Source: Anaerolineales bacterium
GTDB taxonomy: Bacteria > Chloroflexota > Anaerolineae > 4572-78 > J111
DNA: 64,000 bases
Assembly (NCBI GenBank): GCA_020634855.1
Contig: JACKAU010000015.1
Span: 1 to 64,000, forward strand
Reading direction: 5' to 3'
The notes beneath the pieces were generated by a model. It made no database searches and was not told the DNA's origin. It saw only the letters and a list, made by a program, of their open reading frames with translations. Made by a program: the position numbers and the translations under genes. Below are positions 17,706 through 28,715 of this stretch, piece by piece (the stretch's first letter is position 1; every line of letters starts with the position of its first letter).

Positions 17706-19559
17706 GTGTCTAAATTGAAAATCGCTTTAATTATCCTATTCCCGTTGGCATTTTTGCTGGCCTGTGGCGGTATCGGGGGTGACGGCGACAGTGGTTTGAC
17801 CCTGAGCGATGCCGAAGATAACGATGTCCAATGCGCGTCCGGCGCTGTTGAAATTGATGTACTCTATGCGCCGGAGTCTGAATTGTATCTGGATGGCGAA
17901 GTTTACGACGCCATCAATCGTTTCAATCAGGCTTACATGGACGGACGTAACCCCATTACCGGCGATCCCTTGGCCGACGGTGAGCAGCCGATCTGCGTCA
18001 AAGGTCGGCCGGCTTCATCGGGCCAGGTGGCTCAGGGCATTATCAATGCTATCATCGCCCCCAACAATTCGAATGTGGCCAAACCGACTCTCTTTTCGCC
18101 CTCGGTGAGCCACTGGTTGGCGCTGGTCAATTTTCAAACCGGCCGCCAAGTTTTTGATTTGGCCGACAGCCCGCCTACGGCCTTGGCTCCGGTGGTGATG
18201 GCTATTTGGGAAAGCCGGCTCAAAGCCATTCAAGAAAAAGAGGGGGCAACCGATGTCGGTTGGGAAGAACTGCTGCGGGTGCTCAACTCGCCCAAAGGCT
18301 GGGCCGATTACAATATCCCCGGCAATCGCACTACCGTTTACTACGGCCATACCGATCCCTTCATCAGCTCAACCGCTCTATCGACCCTGATTGCCGAATT
18401 TTACGCCAGCGCCAGAGAAAACAGCGACGACCCGAACTTTCGCCGCCTGACTTTGGAACAGGTCAATGATCCCGACGTGCAGCAGGGCGTGCGCAACATT
18501 GAGGAGCTGATCCGTCACTACTCGTCTCGAACCACGGAGTTCAAGGAATATATTGCTCAGGGGCCAAATTATCTGGATTTTGTGGCCTTGGAGGAAAATG
18601 ACCTGATTTTCATCAATCAGGGCAAAACGATCTACCAGCCGCCGGAAAAGCTGGTGGCGCTCTATCCCAAAGAAGGCACCTTCTGGCACGAGCATCCCTA
18701 TGCCATTCCTCAAGCCGATTGGGTCACCGACGAACAACGCGCCGCTGCCAAAGTCTTTACCGAATATATTCGCGGCGAGGAAGTCCAGCAGAAAGTTTTG
18801 GAGAGCGGTTTTCGGCCGGTTAACCCCAGCGTCTCGGTCGGTTATCCCATTTCCCCGGAGTTAGGCGTCGATCCGAACCAACCCACCACCGTCTTGGAAG
18901 TGCCTGACCCGGAAGTTGTGGCTCAGGTTCAATCTAGTTGGCAGTTTGTGAAAAAGCAAGCCGATGTGTTGCTGGTTATCGACACCTCCGGCTCGATGCA
19001 AGGCGACAAAATTGAGCAAGCTAAAACAGCAGCCAACGTCTTTCTAGACGGGATGCCGCCGCAAAACCGGGTGGGGTTGGTCATTTTCGACAGCCAACCC
19101 CAGGTTTATGACTTCAATCTCAACTCGTTTGTGTATGCCGATGCCAACAGTCAGGAGTCGGTTGAGCCGTTGGTTTCGTTTGAGGGTGGGCAAGCTAGCG
19201 TTCGCGACCAGATTAATGCACTGGAAGTCGGCGGGGATACCTCGCTCTACGACGCCATTGCCCAGGCTATGGCCCTGCTCAAAGGCGCTCGCGACAGTGA
19301 AGACGACCGGATTCAGTCGATTGTGGTGCTCAGCGACGGGCAGGACACCAGCAGTTTGACCTCGTTGCAAGAGGTGGTTGAAGCGATCAACGCCAACAAA
19401 GAAGATCGCAACCCGGTGATTGTTATTCCGGTAGCCTATGGCGGCGACGCCGATATCAACTCGCTCAACAACATTGCCCGAGCCAGCGCTACCCGCGTTC
19501 AATCCGGCGATCCGGAGAATATCCAGCAGGTGCTGGAGTTGATCAGCAGTTACTTTTAG
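17706..19559 (+). CDS. Lipoprotein fusing a substrate-binding domain to a von Willebrand A domain
   Basis: 617 aa with a GTG start, 5 nt after a perfect AAGGAGGT. The lipobox is FLLAC (Cys20). Residues 50-405 form an extracellular solute-binding type domain (IDVLYAPESELYLDGEVYDA at its start). Residues 415-610 form a vWA domain with intact MIDAS DTSGS, the conserved Thr/Asp positions and LSDGQD. Proteins with this layout are known in several monoderm lineages without a settled role. Together with the preceding gene it makes a two-gene operon closed by a terminator. Confidence 0.85.
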   Translation: MSKLKIALIILFPLAFLLACGGIGGDGDSGLTLSDAEDNDVQCASGAVEIDVLYAPESELYLDGEVYDAINRFNQAYMDGRNPITGDPLADGEQPICVKGRPASSGQVAQGIINAIIAPNNSNVAKPTLFSPSVSHWLALVNFQTGRQVFDLADSPPTALAPVVMAIWESRLKAIQEKEGATDVGWEELLRVLNSPKGWADYNIPGNRTTVYYGHTDPFISSTALSTLIAEFYASARENSDDPNFRRLTLEQVNDPDVQQGVRNIEELIRHYSSRTTEFKEYIAQGPNYLDFVALEENDLIFINQGKTIYQPPEKLVALYPKEGTFWHEHPYAIPQADWVTDEQRAAAKVFTEYIRGEEVQQKVLESGFRPVNPSVSVGYPISPELGVDPNQPTTVLEVPDPEVVAQVQSSWQFVKKQADVLLVIDTSGSMQGDKIEQAKTAANVFLDGMPPQNRVGLVIFDSQPQVYDFNLNSFVYADANSQESVEPLVSFEGGQASVRDQINALEVGGDTSLYDAIAQAMALLKGARDSEDDRIQSIVVLSDGQDTSSLTSLQEVVEAINANKEDRNPVIVIPVAYGGDADINSLNNIARASATRVQSGDPENIQQVLELISSYF

Positions 19560-19589
19560 AACTTTCATTCTGCCTGAACGGATTTAAAC

Positions 19590-19630
19590 AAAAAGAGCGC
19601 CAAGGACGTTTTACCTTGGCGCTCTTTCTA
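19590..19630. terminator. Strong intrinsic terminator
   Basis: AAAAAGAGCGCCAAGG and CCTTGGCGCTCTTT pair perfectly around an 8-nt loop. It separates the vWA operon from the converging tRNA gene and can work in both directions. Confidence 0.9.
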
Positions 19631-19653
19631 TATTTATAGCCACTGTATGAAAG

Positions 19654-19725
19654 TACCCCCGCTGCGATTCGAACGCAGGCTCCCGGCTCCGGAGGCCGGT
19701 ACTCTATCCACTGAGCTACGGGGGC
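19654..19725 (-). tRNA. tRNA-Arg (anticodon CCG)
   Basis: On the minus strand GCCCCCG and CGGGGGT form the acceptor stem with a G-U end pair. TAGCTCAGTGGATAGAG is the D arm. CCGGC-CTCCGGA-GCCGG is the anticodon arm with CCG. GTTCGAATC is the T loop. CCA is not encoded. Confidence 0.95.
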
Positions 19726-19847
19726 GCATTACCCTAAATTATATCTCACCCGTAAGCTCCATGCAAAAACGGTTCATACGAAGAAATTGGCAGTTCAAAG
19801 GCATCGTGCTACACTGAGCGATTGTATTCTGAATGGAGGAAATAAGC

Positions 19848-20594
19848 TTGTTACTACAAAAATATGGCCGATTTTGGCCCCTTATGAGCACTGCGCTCCT
19901 GGTGTTTGGCCTGGGCTGCTCACTCTTAGCTCGATTGCCGATAGGCAGCGAAACTGAAATAGAACCAACTCGCACCCCCTTGCCGACCTTTACTCCTACG
20001 GCTGTAGCGCAAGTTCCCATTTCCGTTTTGCCGACGCCAACCCCTTTTCCCAGTGATACCCCCACCCCGGAACCACTCCCCACCGAACCGCCCCTCCACC
20101 AACCGAACCGCCGGCTGTTGAACCCACCGAAGAACCTCTCCCACCTGAACCCGAACCAACCGAGCCACCGCCGCCCGCGCCGCAGCCCGCAACCTGAGCC
20201 GACCGAAGTTCCACCGCCGGCCGAACCACCCCCACCGTCCGAACCGAGTGTGGGGGCTAATGGGGTTATCGGTAAAATCGAATTTCGGGATGGACGAGAT
20301 ACCTACAGCGTTGGTGAAAAGATCTTTGTTAAAATTGAAGCCAAACTGCCGGGTGAGAAAGGCCAAAAACCCTTTGGCGTGCTGGGTTTAACCGCCAGCA
20401 CCGGCGCGTTTCAAACCAGTTGGAGCAGCGGTACTATCGACGGCGTCTTTCGCCACGAAGACGGGCTGGCCCTAAATGCGCCCGGCAATCATAAACTTTG
20501 GCTGTCGATTTGTTTCTCATCGATTGACGTCTGCCAAGGGCCTGACGGTAACTGGGAACGGTTTGAACCCGGTTTAGATGTCATTGTTCAGTAA
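19848..20594 (+). CDS. Lipoprotein with Pro-rich linker, containing a shifted-frame segment
   Basis: 248 aa from a TTG 7 nt after GGAGGA. The ATG at 19833 overlaps that signal and is less likely. The lipobox is VFGLGC. The C-terminal head (about 140-248, starts VIGKIEFRDGRDTYSVGEKI) is a beta-rich domain of unknown family. The linker is odd: between about 20093 and 20192 the frame reads HQPNRRLLNPPKN, whereas another frame reads PPTEPPAVEPTEEPLPPEPE, the composition expected of such a linker. Two compensating single-base indels would explain this. It is the fourth member of the Thr-Pro lipoprotein group in this window. Confidence 0.75.
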   Translation: MLLQKYGRFWPLMSTALLVFGLGCSLLARLPIGSETEIEPTRTPLPTFTPTAVAQVPISVLPTPTPFPSDTPTPEPLPTEPPLHQPNRRLLNPPKNLSHLNPNQPSHRRPRRSPQPEPTEVPPPAEPPPPSEPSVGANGVIGKIEFRDGRDTYSVGEKIFVKIEAKLPGEKGQKPFGVLGLTASTGAFQTSWSSGTIDGVFRHEDGLALNAPGNHKLWLSICFSSIDVCQGPDGNWERFEPGLDVIVQ

Positions 20595-20612
20595 ATTGAA
20601 GAGGAGCTAACT

Positions 20613-21413
20613 ATGTCGATTGTAACGGTTAAACCCGGCCAAAAGATCAATCTCAGCAAGATAGACCCCAATGACACGGGTAAAATTAAAAACAAGAAAG
20701 AGGCCAAAGATCTATTGGCTCAAAATATCGAGCGCATGGCCGAGTTGCAAAACGTCCTGTATGCCCAGGACAAACATGCGTTGTTAATCGTGCTGCAAGC
20801 CATGGACGCCGGCGGTAAGGATGGCACCATCCGCAGTATAATGAGCGGCGTCAATCCGCAGGGAGTTCACGTCACCAGTTTCAAAAAACCGACGGAAGAA
20901 GAGTTATCCCATGATTTTTTGTGGCGGATTCACCAGGCTGTGCCGGCCCGAGGAATGATCGGCATTTTTAACCGATCGCACTATGAGGATGTGCTGGTGG
21001 TCCGCGTTCACAATCTTGTGCCGGAAGCGATGTGGCAGCAACGCTACGAGCATATCAACAACTTCGAACGGCTTCTGGTTGACAGTCGTGTGACTATCCT
21101 AAAATTTTACCTGCACATCTCTAAGGAGGAGCAAAAAGAGCGCTTGCTGGCTCGGCTGGAGCAACCGCACAAGCGCTGGAAATTCAATCCGGGTGATCTG
21201 GCTGAGCGTGCTCTGTGGGATAACTACATGGCCGCTTTTGAAACGGCTTTTGAAAAATGCAGCACGGCTGCGGCGCCGTGGCACATTGTACCGGCGAATA
21301 AAAAATGGTATCGCAATTTAGTGATTTCGCAGAAAATAATCGAAACGCTTGAAAGCTTAAAGTTAGAATACCCTGCGCCTCACGAGGGTCTTGATAACAT
21401 TGTGATCGACTAG
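20613..21413 (+). CDS. ppk2: Polyphosphate kinase 2 family phosphotransferase
   Basis: 266 aa, the usual single-domain PPK2 length. The Walker A is MDAGGKDGT (about 66-74) and the lid and catalytic region is FNRSHYEDVL. PHKRWKFNPGDL is the conserved substrate-site segment. These cytosolic enzymes move phosphate between polyphosphate and nucleotides; whether this one prefers AMP, ADP or GDP cannot be read from the sequence. It starts 18 nt after the lipoprotein with its own GAGGAG site, so it may be cotranscribed. Confidence 0.93.
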   Translation: MSIVTVKPGQKINLSKIDPNDTGKIKNKKEAKDLLAQNIERMAELQNVLYAQDKHALLIVLQAMDAGGKDGTIRSIMSGVNPQGVHVTSFKKPTEEELSHDFLWRIHQAVPARGMIGIFNRSHYEDVLVVRVHNLVPEAMWQQRYEHINNFERLLVDSRVTILKFYLHISKEEQKERLLARLEQPHKRWKFNPGDLAERALWDNYMAAFETAFEKCSTAAAPWHIVPANKKWYRNLVISQKIIETLESLKLEYPAPHEGLDNIVID

Positions 21414-21686
21414 CTGAAATAGAGCTTATATCGATTTGAATTCGTGAAGAAGCTTGAAATACTCAACCACCGAAGATAATCAGTGATTTCAACCGTTTCA
21501 GTGATTCAGTGGTTTACCAATCGGGCGGATTGATCTAATCGGTATAATGTCTAATATGTTCCGCTGCTCTCAATGACATTGTCAATCGGTCGATTATGCT
21601 ACCATAAAATAGACCTTAAAATTTTTGTAAGCATTTCAAGCTGAACGCTTACAAACAAGACCACTTTACTACACCTGGGAGGACCC

Positions 21687-22253
21687 ATGCAGCGTGAAGA
21701 AGCCCTTGAAAAGATCGCCTGGTATCATTTGAAACAATTGTCCCGCGATGAGGCGACCGAACTCATTCTTGAATTTTTCAACGAACCGCTTAAACCCAGT
21801 TTACGGCAAAAGCTGAACCTGACCGCGGTTCTGCAATGGGAAACCCACCAACCCCCGACCGATCTACAACCCGGCAATCCTATCTATCGACCGATTTTAT
21901 TGGAAAAAATGAAGGAGCCTTTTCGAGGGGCAACCAACGAATATTTGGTCAAGCATCTTAAAGAGTCGCTTGGCCTGGAAGTTGATCAAGTGATCGGCGA
22001 ACTCCCGACGTGGCTGCCGTGTCCGGTCTGTAGCTATCGAACGTTTGCTGTGGTGGGGGATTGGGCTACTTGTCCGGTTTGCGGCTGGGTCAGTGATCCG
22101 GTTCAAGAGGCGATGCATGATGATCCGACCGGGGCTAATGGGGTGAGCTTAAATCAAGCCAGGCAAAACTATGAGGAATTTGAGGCGATCACTCAGGAGA
22201 AGCTAGAGGAGTTAGACCCTGAGGCTAAAGCCAAATATCCCAAATCTGCTTAA
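21687..22253 (+). CDS. CPCC-type cysteine-rich protein
   Basis: 188 aa with a GGGAGGA ribosome site. The C-terminal half (about 108-170) has LPCPVCSYRTF and ATCPVCGWVSDPVQ, two CxxC pairs likely to bind one zinc, and then LNQARQNYEEF, as in the CPCC domain family. The N-terminal 100 residues are helical (DEATELILEFFNEPL) and unknown. No signal peptide. The function of the family is not known. Confidence 0.75.
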   Translation: MQREEALEKIAWYHLKQLSRDEATELILEFFNEPLKPSLRQKLNLTAVLQWETHQPPTDLQPGNPIYRPILLEKMKEPFRGATNEYLVKHLKESLGLEVDQVIGELPTWLPCPVCSYRTFAVVGDWATCPVCGWVSDPVQEAMHDDPTGANGVSLNQARQNYEEFEAITQEKLEELDPEAKAKYPKSA

Positions 22254-22277
22254 GTAGGCCAAAATCTTTGGCCTACT
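22253..22277. terminator. Perfect hairpin after the CPCC gene
   Basis: AGTAGGCCAAA and TTTGGCCTACT pair perfectly with a 3-nt loop. There is no U tract, so it may stabilise the 3' end rather than terminate by itself. Confidence 0.6.
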
Positions 22278-22320
22278 GGGCAGCCTTTGGCTAAATGGCT
22301 AGGTTGAGGTGGTGGTGCGC

Positions 22321-22503
22321 TTAGTTTCCGGCGCGCTCGGCTAAAACGGCTAAAAGGGCCACTAAACCCCCGCCCAACAGCAGATAAGCGCTAATGACGA
22401 TGACCACCGCAAGTGTTAGAAGAGTTCGCTTGATAGAGCGAGGCCACGTATACAGTGGCGGTAAAGAGGATGACGAAAAGCGAAAGATTGCTGGAATTTG
22501 CAT
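22321..22503 (-). CDS. Possible small membrane protein
   Basis: 60 aa. The ATG follows AGAGGA at 9 nt. A single transmembrane helix (residues about 27-55, LLTLAVVIVISAYLLLGGGL) follows a basic Arg/Lys segment. No homologue is recognised. The good ribosome site and clean positive-inside pattern make it credible, but it could be chance. Confidence 0.45.
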   Translation of the reverse strand: MQIPAIFRFSSSSLPPLYTWPRSIKRTLLTLAVVIVISAYLLLGGGLVALLAVLAERAGN

Positions 22504-22506
22504 CAA

Positions 22507-22958
22507 AATAATCCTCTCTGCATTGAGCTCCGGTTTGATTTTTTACTAACAATTGGGTCAAAAAGCTAACAACGATTAGCTGTAAGACTATGGCAGACTT
22601 GAGGTAATTTTCAGGTTAATTATAGCACGAAAATTTGGGTTTGTGAAGATGGAATTTGACAAATTTATGCTTTTGTATCTTGGATAAACCTTAAATTATT
22701 GAGCACCCCAGCTATTGGCCGCTGCTTACTTGCATTAACCCCACAAACTCGGAATCGATACGCTCATTTATTAATTTATATCAAAAAAACTTACCTCCAG
22801 CCCACCCATCAGGTGCAATAGAATCAACGACGATGAAACCATTTGTGTTACACCTTTCAAAAATTTCACAAAAATATCAAAAATATCGCTGAGTTCAGCC
22901 CAAGCGCCGATAACGGTAGCTTGATTGGCCCAAGCGGTTCGAATAGGGAGCCCAGCTA
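22507..22958. other. 450-nt AT-rich spacer without recognisable gene
   Basis: I see no coding region, hairpin terminator or repeat here. It must hold the promoter of hypF. AGGGAG at 22945-22950 is the ribosome site that supports the TTG start of hypF. Confidence 0.5.
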
Positions 22959-25415
<2,457 letters not shown>

Positions 25416-25491
25416 AAAATTTCAGTGGGTGCGGGAAGTAGATACGGCCGCCTCTACGACTCGATCCAATTTCTTTGGGGTGAACTATGGG

Positions 25492-26004
25492 TTAGTTGGC
25501 TGGTGGGTTAGTGGGTTTGAGTAAGGCCATCATAATTAAGTCATCCCATACGCCATCAAGATAGCGTGCTCGTCGTTTTACGCCTTCCTGCTCGAACCCC
25601 AATTTTTCATACAGGGCCTTGGCAATCCGGTTCGAGGCAAACACTTCCAGTTCAATGCGGCTCAAGCCATCGGCCAGCGCTTGATTGACCGTCGCTTCCA
25701 GTAAGCGATGCCCCAGACCACGCCCACGATAGGCCGCTACCACGGCCATGCCCAGTTCGCCGGAGTGGGTCATTCCCGGTAGGGTGTACGGCCTAATATC
25801 GCACCAACCCACCATTTTGTTGCCGTCAATAGCCACAAAGTGAACCGTATTCCGCTCAATATTATAGCGAACAAGTTGTTCGATTTGCTCCAATGGTGGC
25901 GCTTCCAGTAGCAGTAGATAGCGTCGTTCACGAGCCACCTGATCAAGCGCTTGATGGAACGCTTGGGCATGTTTTATTGAGATAGGTTTGATGGTGATGG
26001 TCAT
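25492..26004 (-). CDS. GNAT family N-acetyltransferase
   Basis: 170 aa with an AGGAGG ribosome site. The acetyl-CoA loop is VVAAYRGRGLGHRLL (about 88-102), then RIELEVFASNRIAKALYEKLGFEQEG, the usual C-terminal half of the fold. It most resembles the RimI/PhnO-like and spermidine-type branch. The substrate is unknown. It is a lone gene, convergent with hypF. Confidence 0.88.
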   Translation of the reverse strand: MTITIKPISIKHAQAFHQALDQVARERRYLLLLEAPPLEQIEQLVRYNIERNTVHFVAIDGNKMVGWCDIRPYTLPGMTHSGELGMAVVAAYRGRGLGHRLLEATVNQALADGLSRIELEVFASNRIAKALYEKLGFEQEGVKRRARYLDGVWDDLIMMALLKPTNPPAN

Positions 26005-26429
26005 ACCTGGCCTCCTGATCCTAAGTGCGTATAGGCAGGGAACAAATTGGGAGCGGTGGGGAAGGAAATGTAGGATTGGGTCATTAAGAAAGCGTGGACG
26101 CGGTTATCAACCTGACCGATTGAGGCTCCATTATAGATCGGCGCGGGGAAATGACAAGTTACCTGCACCGCCGACTTTTGAAACCGCCTGGTTCTAATAT
26201 TTTTTGTTGTTTGGGGAAAACGTCGTTTGATTCCGGCCATTTCCGCCCGGACATGAATGATCCGGGCTATAAAACAGCACCCCTGGCGGGGTTACGGCTC
26301 TGCTTTTAGCCCTTTTTGGGCGCTGTTTAATAACCCAGCGATTTATCGCGGGGCGGTCATCGCTAACCACAAAATTCGGTAGAACCCGGAAGCCGCTTCT
26401 AAGCAACTTGAGTTAACCGATTTCATGTT
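26005..26429. other. Spacer between GNAT gene and IS200-type element
   Basis: No gene is supported. ACAGC and GCTGT flank an imperfect hairpin around 26273-26325 (CACCCCTGGCGGGGTTACGG and AGCCCTTTTTGGGCGCT), but I cannot assign it. Confidence 0.4.
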
Positions 26430-26502
26430 TATAATTAAAAAGAGTAAACCCCCGGCAATGCCGGGGAGACCAGCCAAGTTTGACAGATACGGGAGTAACG
26501 GG

Positions 26503-26550
26503 GAGTCTCCCAGCTAAGAACCGCTCAAAGTTCAAAAGCAAAGGAGACTC
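26503..26550 (+). promoter_or_regulatory. Predicted stem masking the tnpA ribosome-binding site
   Basis: GAGTCTCC (26503-26510) is the exact complement of GGAGACTC (26543-26550), which contains the tnpA Shine-Dalgarno. The 8-bp stem would hide the site. Translation repression by a 5' UTR stem is established for IS200. Confidence 0.65.
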
Positions 26551-26553
26551 ACC

Positions 26554-26979
26554 GTGGAACAAAGTCTAAATCACAGCAAATGGGAATGCAAGTACCATGT
26601 AGTCTGGATACCGAAGTGCCGTAAGCAAAAACTGTTCAAAGAACTAAGACGGGAACTAGGACCGGTGCTACGGGAATTGGCCCGGCAGAAAGAGAGCGAA
26701 ATAGTGGAAGGCCATCTGCTGGTAGACCATGTGCATATCCTGATCTCAGTGCCGCCGAAGTACGCGGTCTGCCAAGTCGTGGGCTACCTCAAGGGCAAGA
26801 GTGCCATATGGGTGGCGCGGACGTATGGCGGGCGGAAACGCAACTACACCGGGCAAAGTTTTTGGGCCCGAGGCTACTATGTATCGACGGTCGGCCGGGA
26901 CGAAGCGACGATCCGAGCGTACATTCAAAAACAGGAAGAGGAAGACCGGCGCAGCGACCAACTGAGTTTGTTTGACTAG
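26554..26979 (+). CDS. tnpA: IS200/IS605 family transposase TnpA
   Basis: 141 aa, full length for a Y1 HUH transposase. The metal-binding HVH is His59-Val-His61. The catalytic tyrosine is Tyr123 in RAYIQKQ. CKYHVVWIPKCRK near the N-terminus is typical. The GTG start follows AAGGAG. The enzyme cuts single-stranded DNA at hairpin ends. All key residues are present, so the element may be active unless silenced. Confidence 0.95.
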   Translation: MEQSLNHSKWECKYHVVWIPKCRKQKLFKELRRELGPVLRELARQKESEIVEGHLLVDHVHILISVPPKYAVCQVVGYLKGKSAIWVARTYGGRKRNYTGQSFWARGYYVSTVGRDEATIRAYIQKQEEEDRRSDQLSLFD

Positions 26980-27124
26980 GTTCTGCCGCCTTGAGGCGGC
27001 TCACTATGGTTAACGAATAAACCGCTTTGAGCGGTTCATCTTGATAAGCCACCGGCTCTGCCGGTGGTCAGTTTAACTCACCACGTATTCTATCGGCTGT
27101 CCATTCAATCACTAAAGAGGAACC

Positions 27125-28375
27125 ATGAAATTATACAATGTCTTGAGCCAGTCTATCGAACCTTTCACCCCCGGCAACGACGCCGTATCCATCTATGTTT
27201 GTGGTATTACGCCTTATGATACCACCCATTTGGGCCATGCCTTTACCTACACCACCTTTGATGTGCTCATCCGTTTTCTGGAATACCAACAGCGCCCGGT
27301 GACCTACGTCCAAAACGTGACCGATATCGATGACGATATTTTACGCAAAGCCAAATCGGTCAATGACGACTGGCTGGCGGTTGGCAACCGCTGGACCCGC
27401 CATTTTATTGAAGATCTGCAAACGCTCAACCTGCGCCCGCCCGATCACTTTCCCCGGGCAACGGAAGTCATCGCGCCCATGATCGACATTATCGAGCGGC
27501 TGCTGGACAAAGGCGTGGCCTACGAAAAGGGCGGCAGCGTCTATTTCTACGTCGATGACTGGCCGGAGTTTGGCCAACTCAGCCGCATTCCCAAGGCGGA
27601 CATGCTGGCCGTAGCCAACGAGCGCGGCAACAATCCGGACGATCCCCACAAACAAGACCCGCTCGACTTTGTCCTGTGGCAAGCCCACGCCCCCGGCGAA
27701 CCGGCCTGGGACAGCCCCTGGGGACCGGGCCGGCCCGGCTGGCATATCGAATGCTCGACCATGGCGGCCGGTCTACTCGGCAACACCATCGACATTCACG
27801 GCGGCGGCAGCGACCTCATCTTCCCTCACCACGAATGCGAGATCGCCCAGTCTGAAGCGGCGACAGGCGAGAAACCGTTTGTGCGCTTTTGGCTGCATAC
27901 CGCGATGGTTCATCACGAGGGGGAAAAGATGAGTAAGTCGTTGGGGAATTTGGTGATGGCTCGCGACCTGCTGAAAACCTGGTCGCCCGACGCTCTCCGC
28001 CTCTACCTGGCCGGCTACCACTACCGCGAAATCTGGAGCCATGACGATGATGCCCTGGCCGCCGCCGAACAGCGCGCTCAACAACTGCTGGCCGCAGCAA
28101 CCGCCTCCGGCGGAACCGGCCCTGCCTTCGATGCCTCAACCTCTGAAGCTGTTGTCATCAACGCGCTGGATAGCGATCTCGATACCCCCGCCGCCGTGGC
28201 AGCACTAACCCAGCTCGCCGACGATATCGTCACGGCTGCGGCTGCCGGCCAAGATGTAGCCGCTGCCCAGACCACCCTCAAAGGTCTCAGCACCATCTTC
28301 GGCCTGCGTCTCGATGCCGATGGCCCTGAGGAGCGGGTCATCGCCGGCTGGGATGAGCATTTGAAGAAGTTCTAA
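27125..28375 (+). CDS. Class I cysteine ligase, CysRS/MshC-like
   Basis: 416 aa with a GAGGAA ribosome site. The nucleotide-binding HIGH motif reads THLGHA within YVCGITPYDTTHLGHAFTY, and the KMSKS motif is intact in GEKMSKSLGNLV. Zinc ligands are Cys in YVCG, HIECS and the HHECE pair. The length and the GITPYD context are closer to MshC (cysteine ligase of mycothiol synthesis) than to ordinary CysRS of 460-500 aa, which usually reads CGPTVYD with HIGN. LRLYLAGYHYREIWSHDDD near residue 295 also fits MshC. It could be the organism's cysteinyl-tRNA synthetase in a divergent form. No mycothiol genes are nearby. Confidence 0.85.
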   Translation: MKLYNVLSQSIEPFTPGNDAVSIYVCGITPYDTTHLGHAFTYTTFDVLIRFLEYQQRPVTYVQNVTDIDDDILRKAKSVNDDWLAVGNRWTRHFIEDLQTLNLRPPDHFPRATEVIAPMIDIIERLLDKGVAYEKGGSVYFYVDDWPEFGQLSRIPKADMLAVANERGNNPDDPHKQDPLDFVLWQAHAPGEPAWDSPWGPGRPGWHIECSTMAAGLLGNTIDIHGGGSDLIFPHHECEIAQSEAATGEKPFVRFWLHTAMVHHEGEKMSKSLGNLVMARDLLKTWSPDALRLYLAGYHYREIWSHDDDALAAAEQRAQQLLAAATASGGTGPAFDASTSEAVVINALDSDLDTPAAVAALTQLADDIVTAAAAGQDVAAAQTTLKGLSTIFGLRLDADGPEERVIAGWDEHLKKF

Positions 28376-28472
28376 ATTGGGGAGTAGGGAAGCAAATTCC
28401 CCCCTTTGGGGACTAGGGGGCTAGCGCCAGTTACTAACTCAATAACCTGAGTTCGATAGTTAAAGCCGCATT

Positions 28473-28629
28473 TGTCATTTCGTAGCCGGAGGCGAAGAAA
28501 TCCCTCAGACATTCCCAGACATGAAGCATTTGCCGGGAAAAATGAACATTGTTATTTCAAATTTTCCCAACCGGCCACCTTTTCATGGGTATTGTCACAG
28601 GGATTTCTCCGCTGCGCTTCGAAATGACA
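28473..28629. repeat. MITE-like element with terminal inverted repeats
   Basis: TGTCATTTCG..GAAGAAATCCCT at the left is the inverse of AGGGATTTCT..CGAAATGACA at the right, about 30 bp each with a few mismatches, around about 100 bp of non-coding DNA. It occupies the middle of the gap between the ligase gene and copy B of the duplicated unit. The rest of the gap shows nothing else. Confidence 0.65.
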
Positions 28630-28715
28630 TGGGAAGCATCTATTTCCGAACTCAGGTTAATAACATTGCCTCCCTACTTCATAAGTTGTTTTCTTATGGC
28701 CAAGCCGCCGACCGG

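Larger units (their letters stand above)
26446..27070 (+). mobile_element. IS200-type insertion sequence
   Basis: A single tnpA gene lies between subterminal hairpins. On the left is CCCCGGC-aat-GCCGGGG (26450-26466). On the right are GCCGCCTTGAGGCGGC (26985-27000), AACCGCTTTGAGCGGTT (27020-27036) and CCACCGGCTCTGCCGGTGG (27049-27067). IS200/IS605 elements have no terminal inverted repeats and transpose as single strands using such hairpins. Exact ends cannot be fixed without an empty site. There is no tnpB. Confidence 0.8.
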
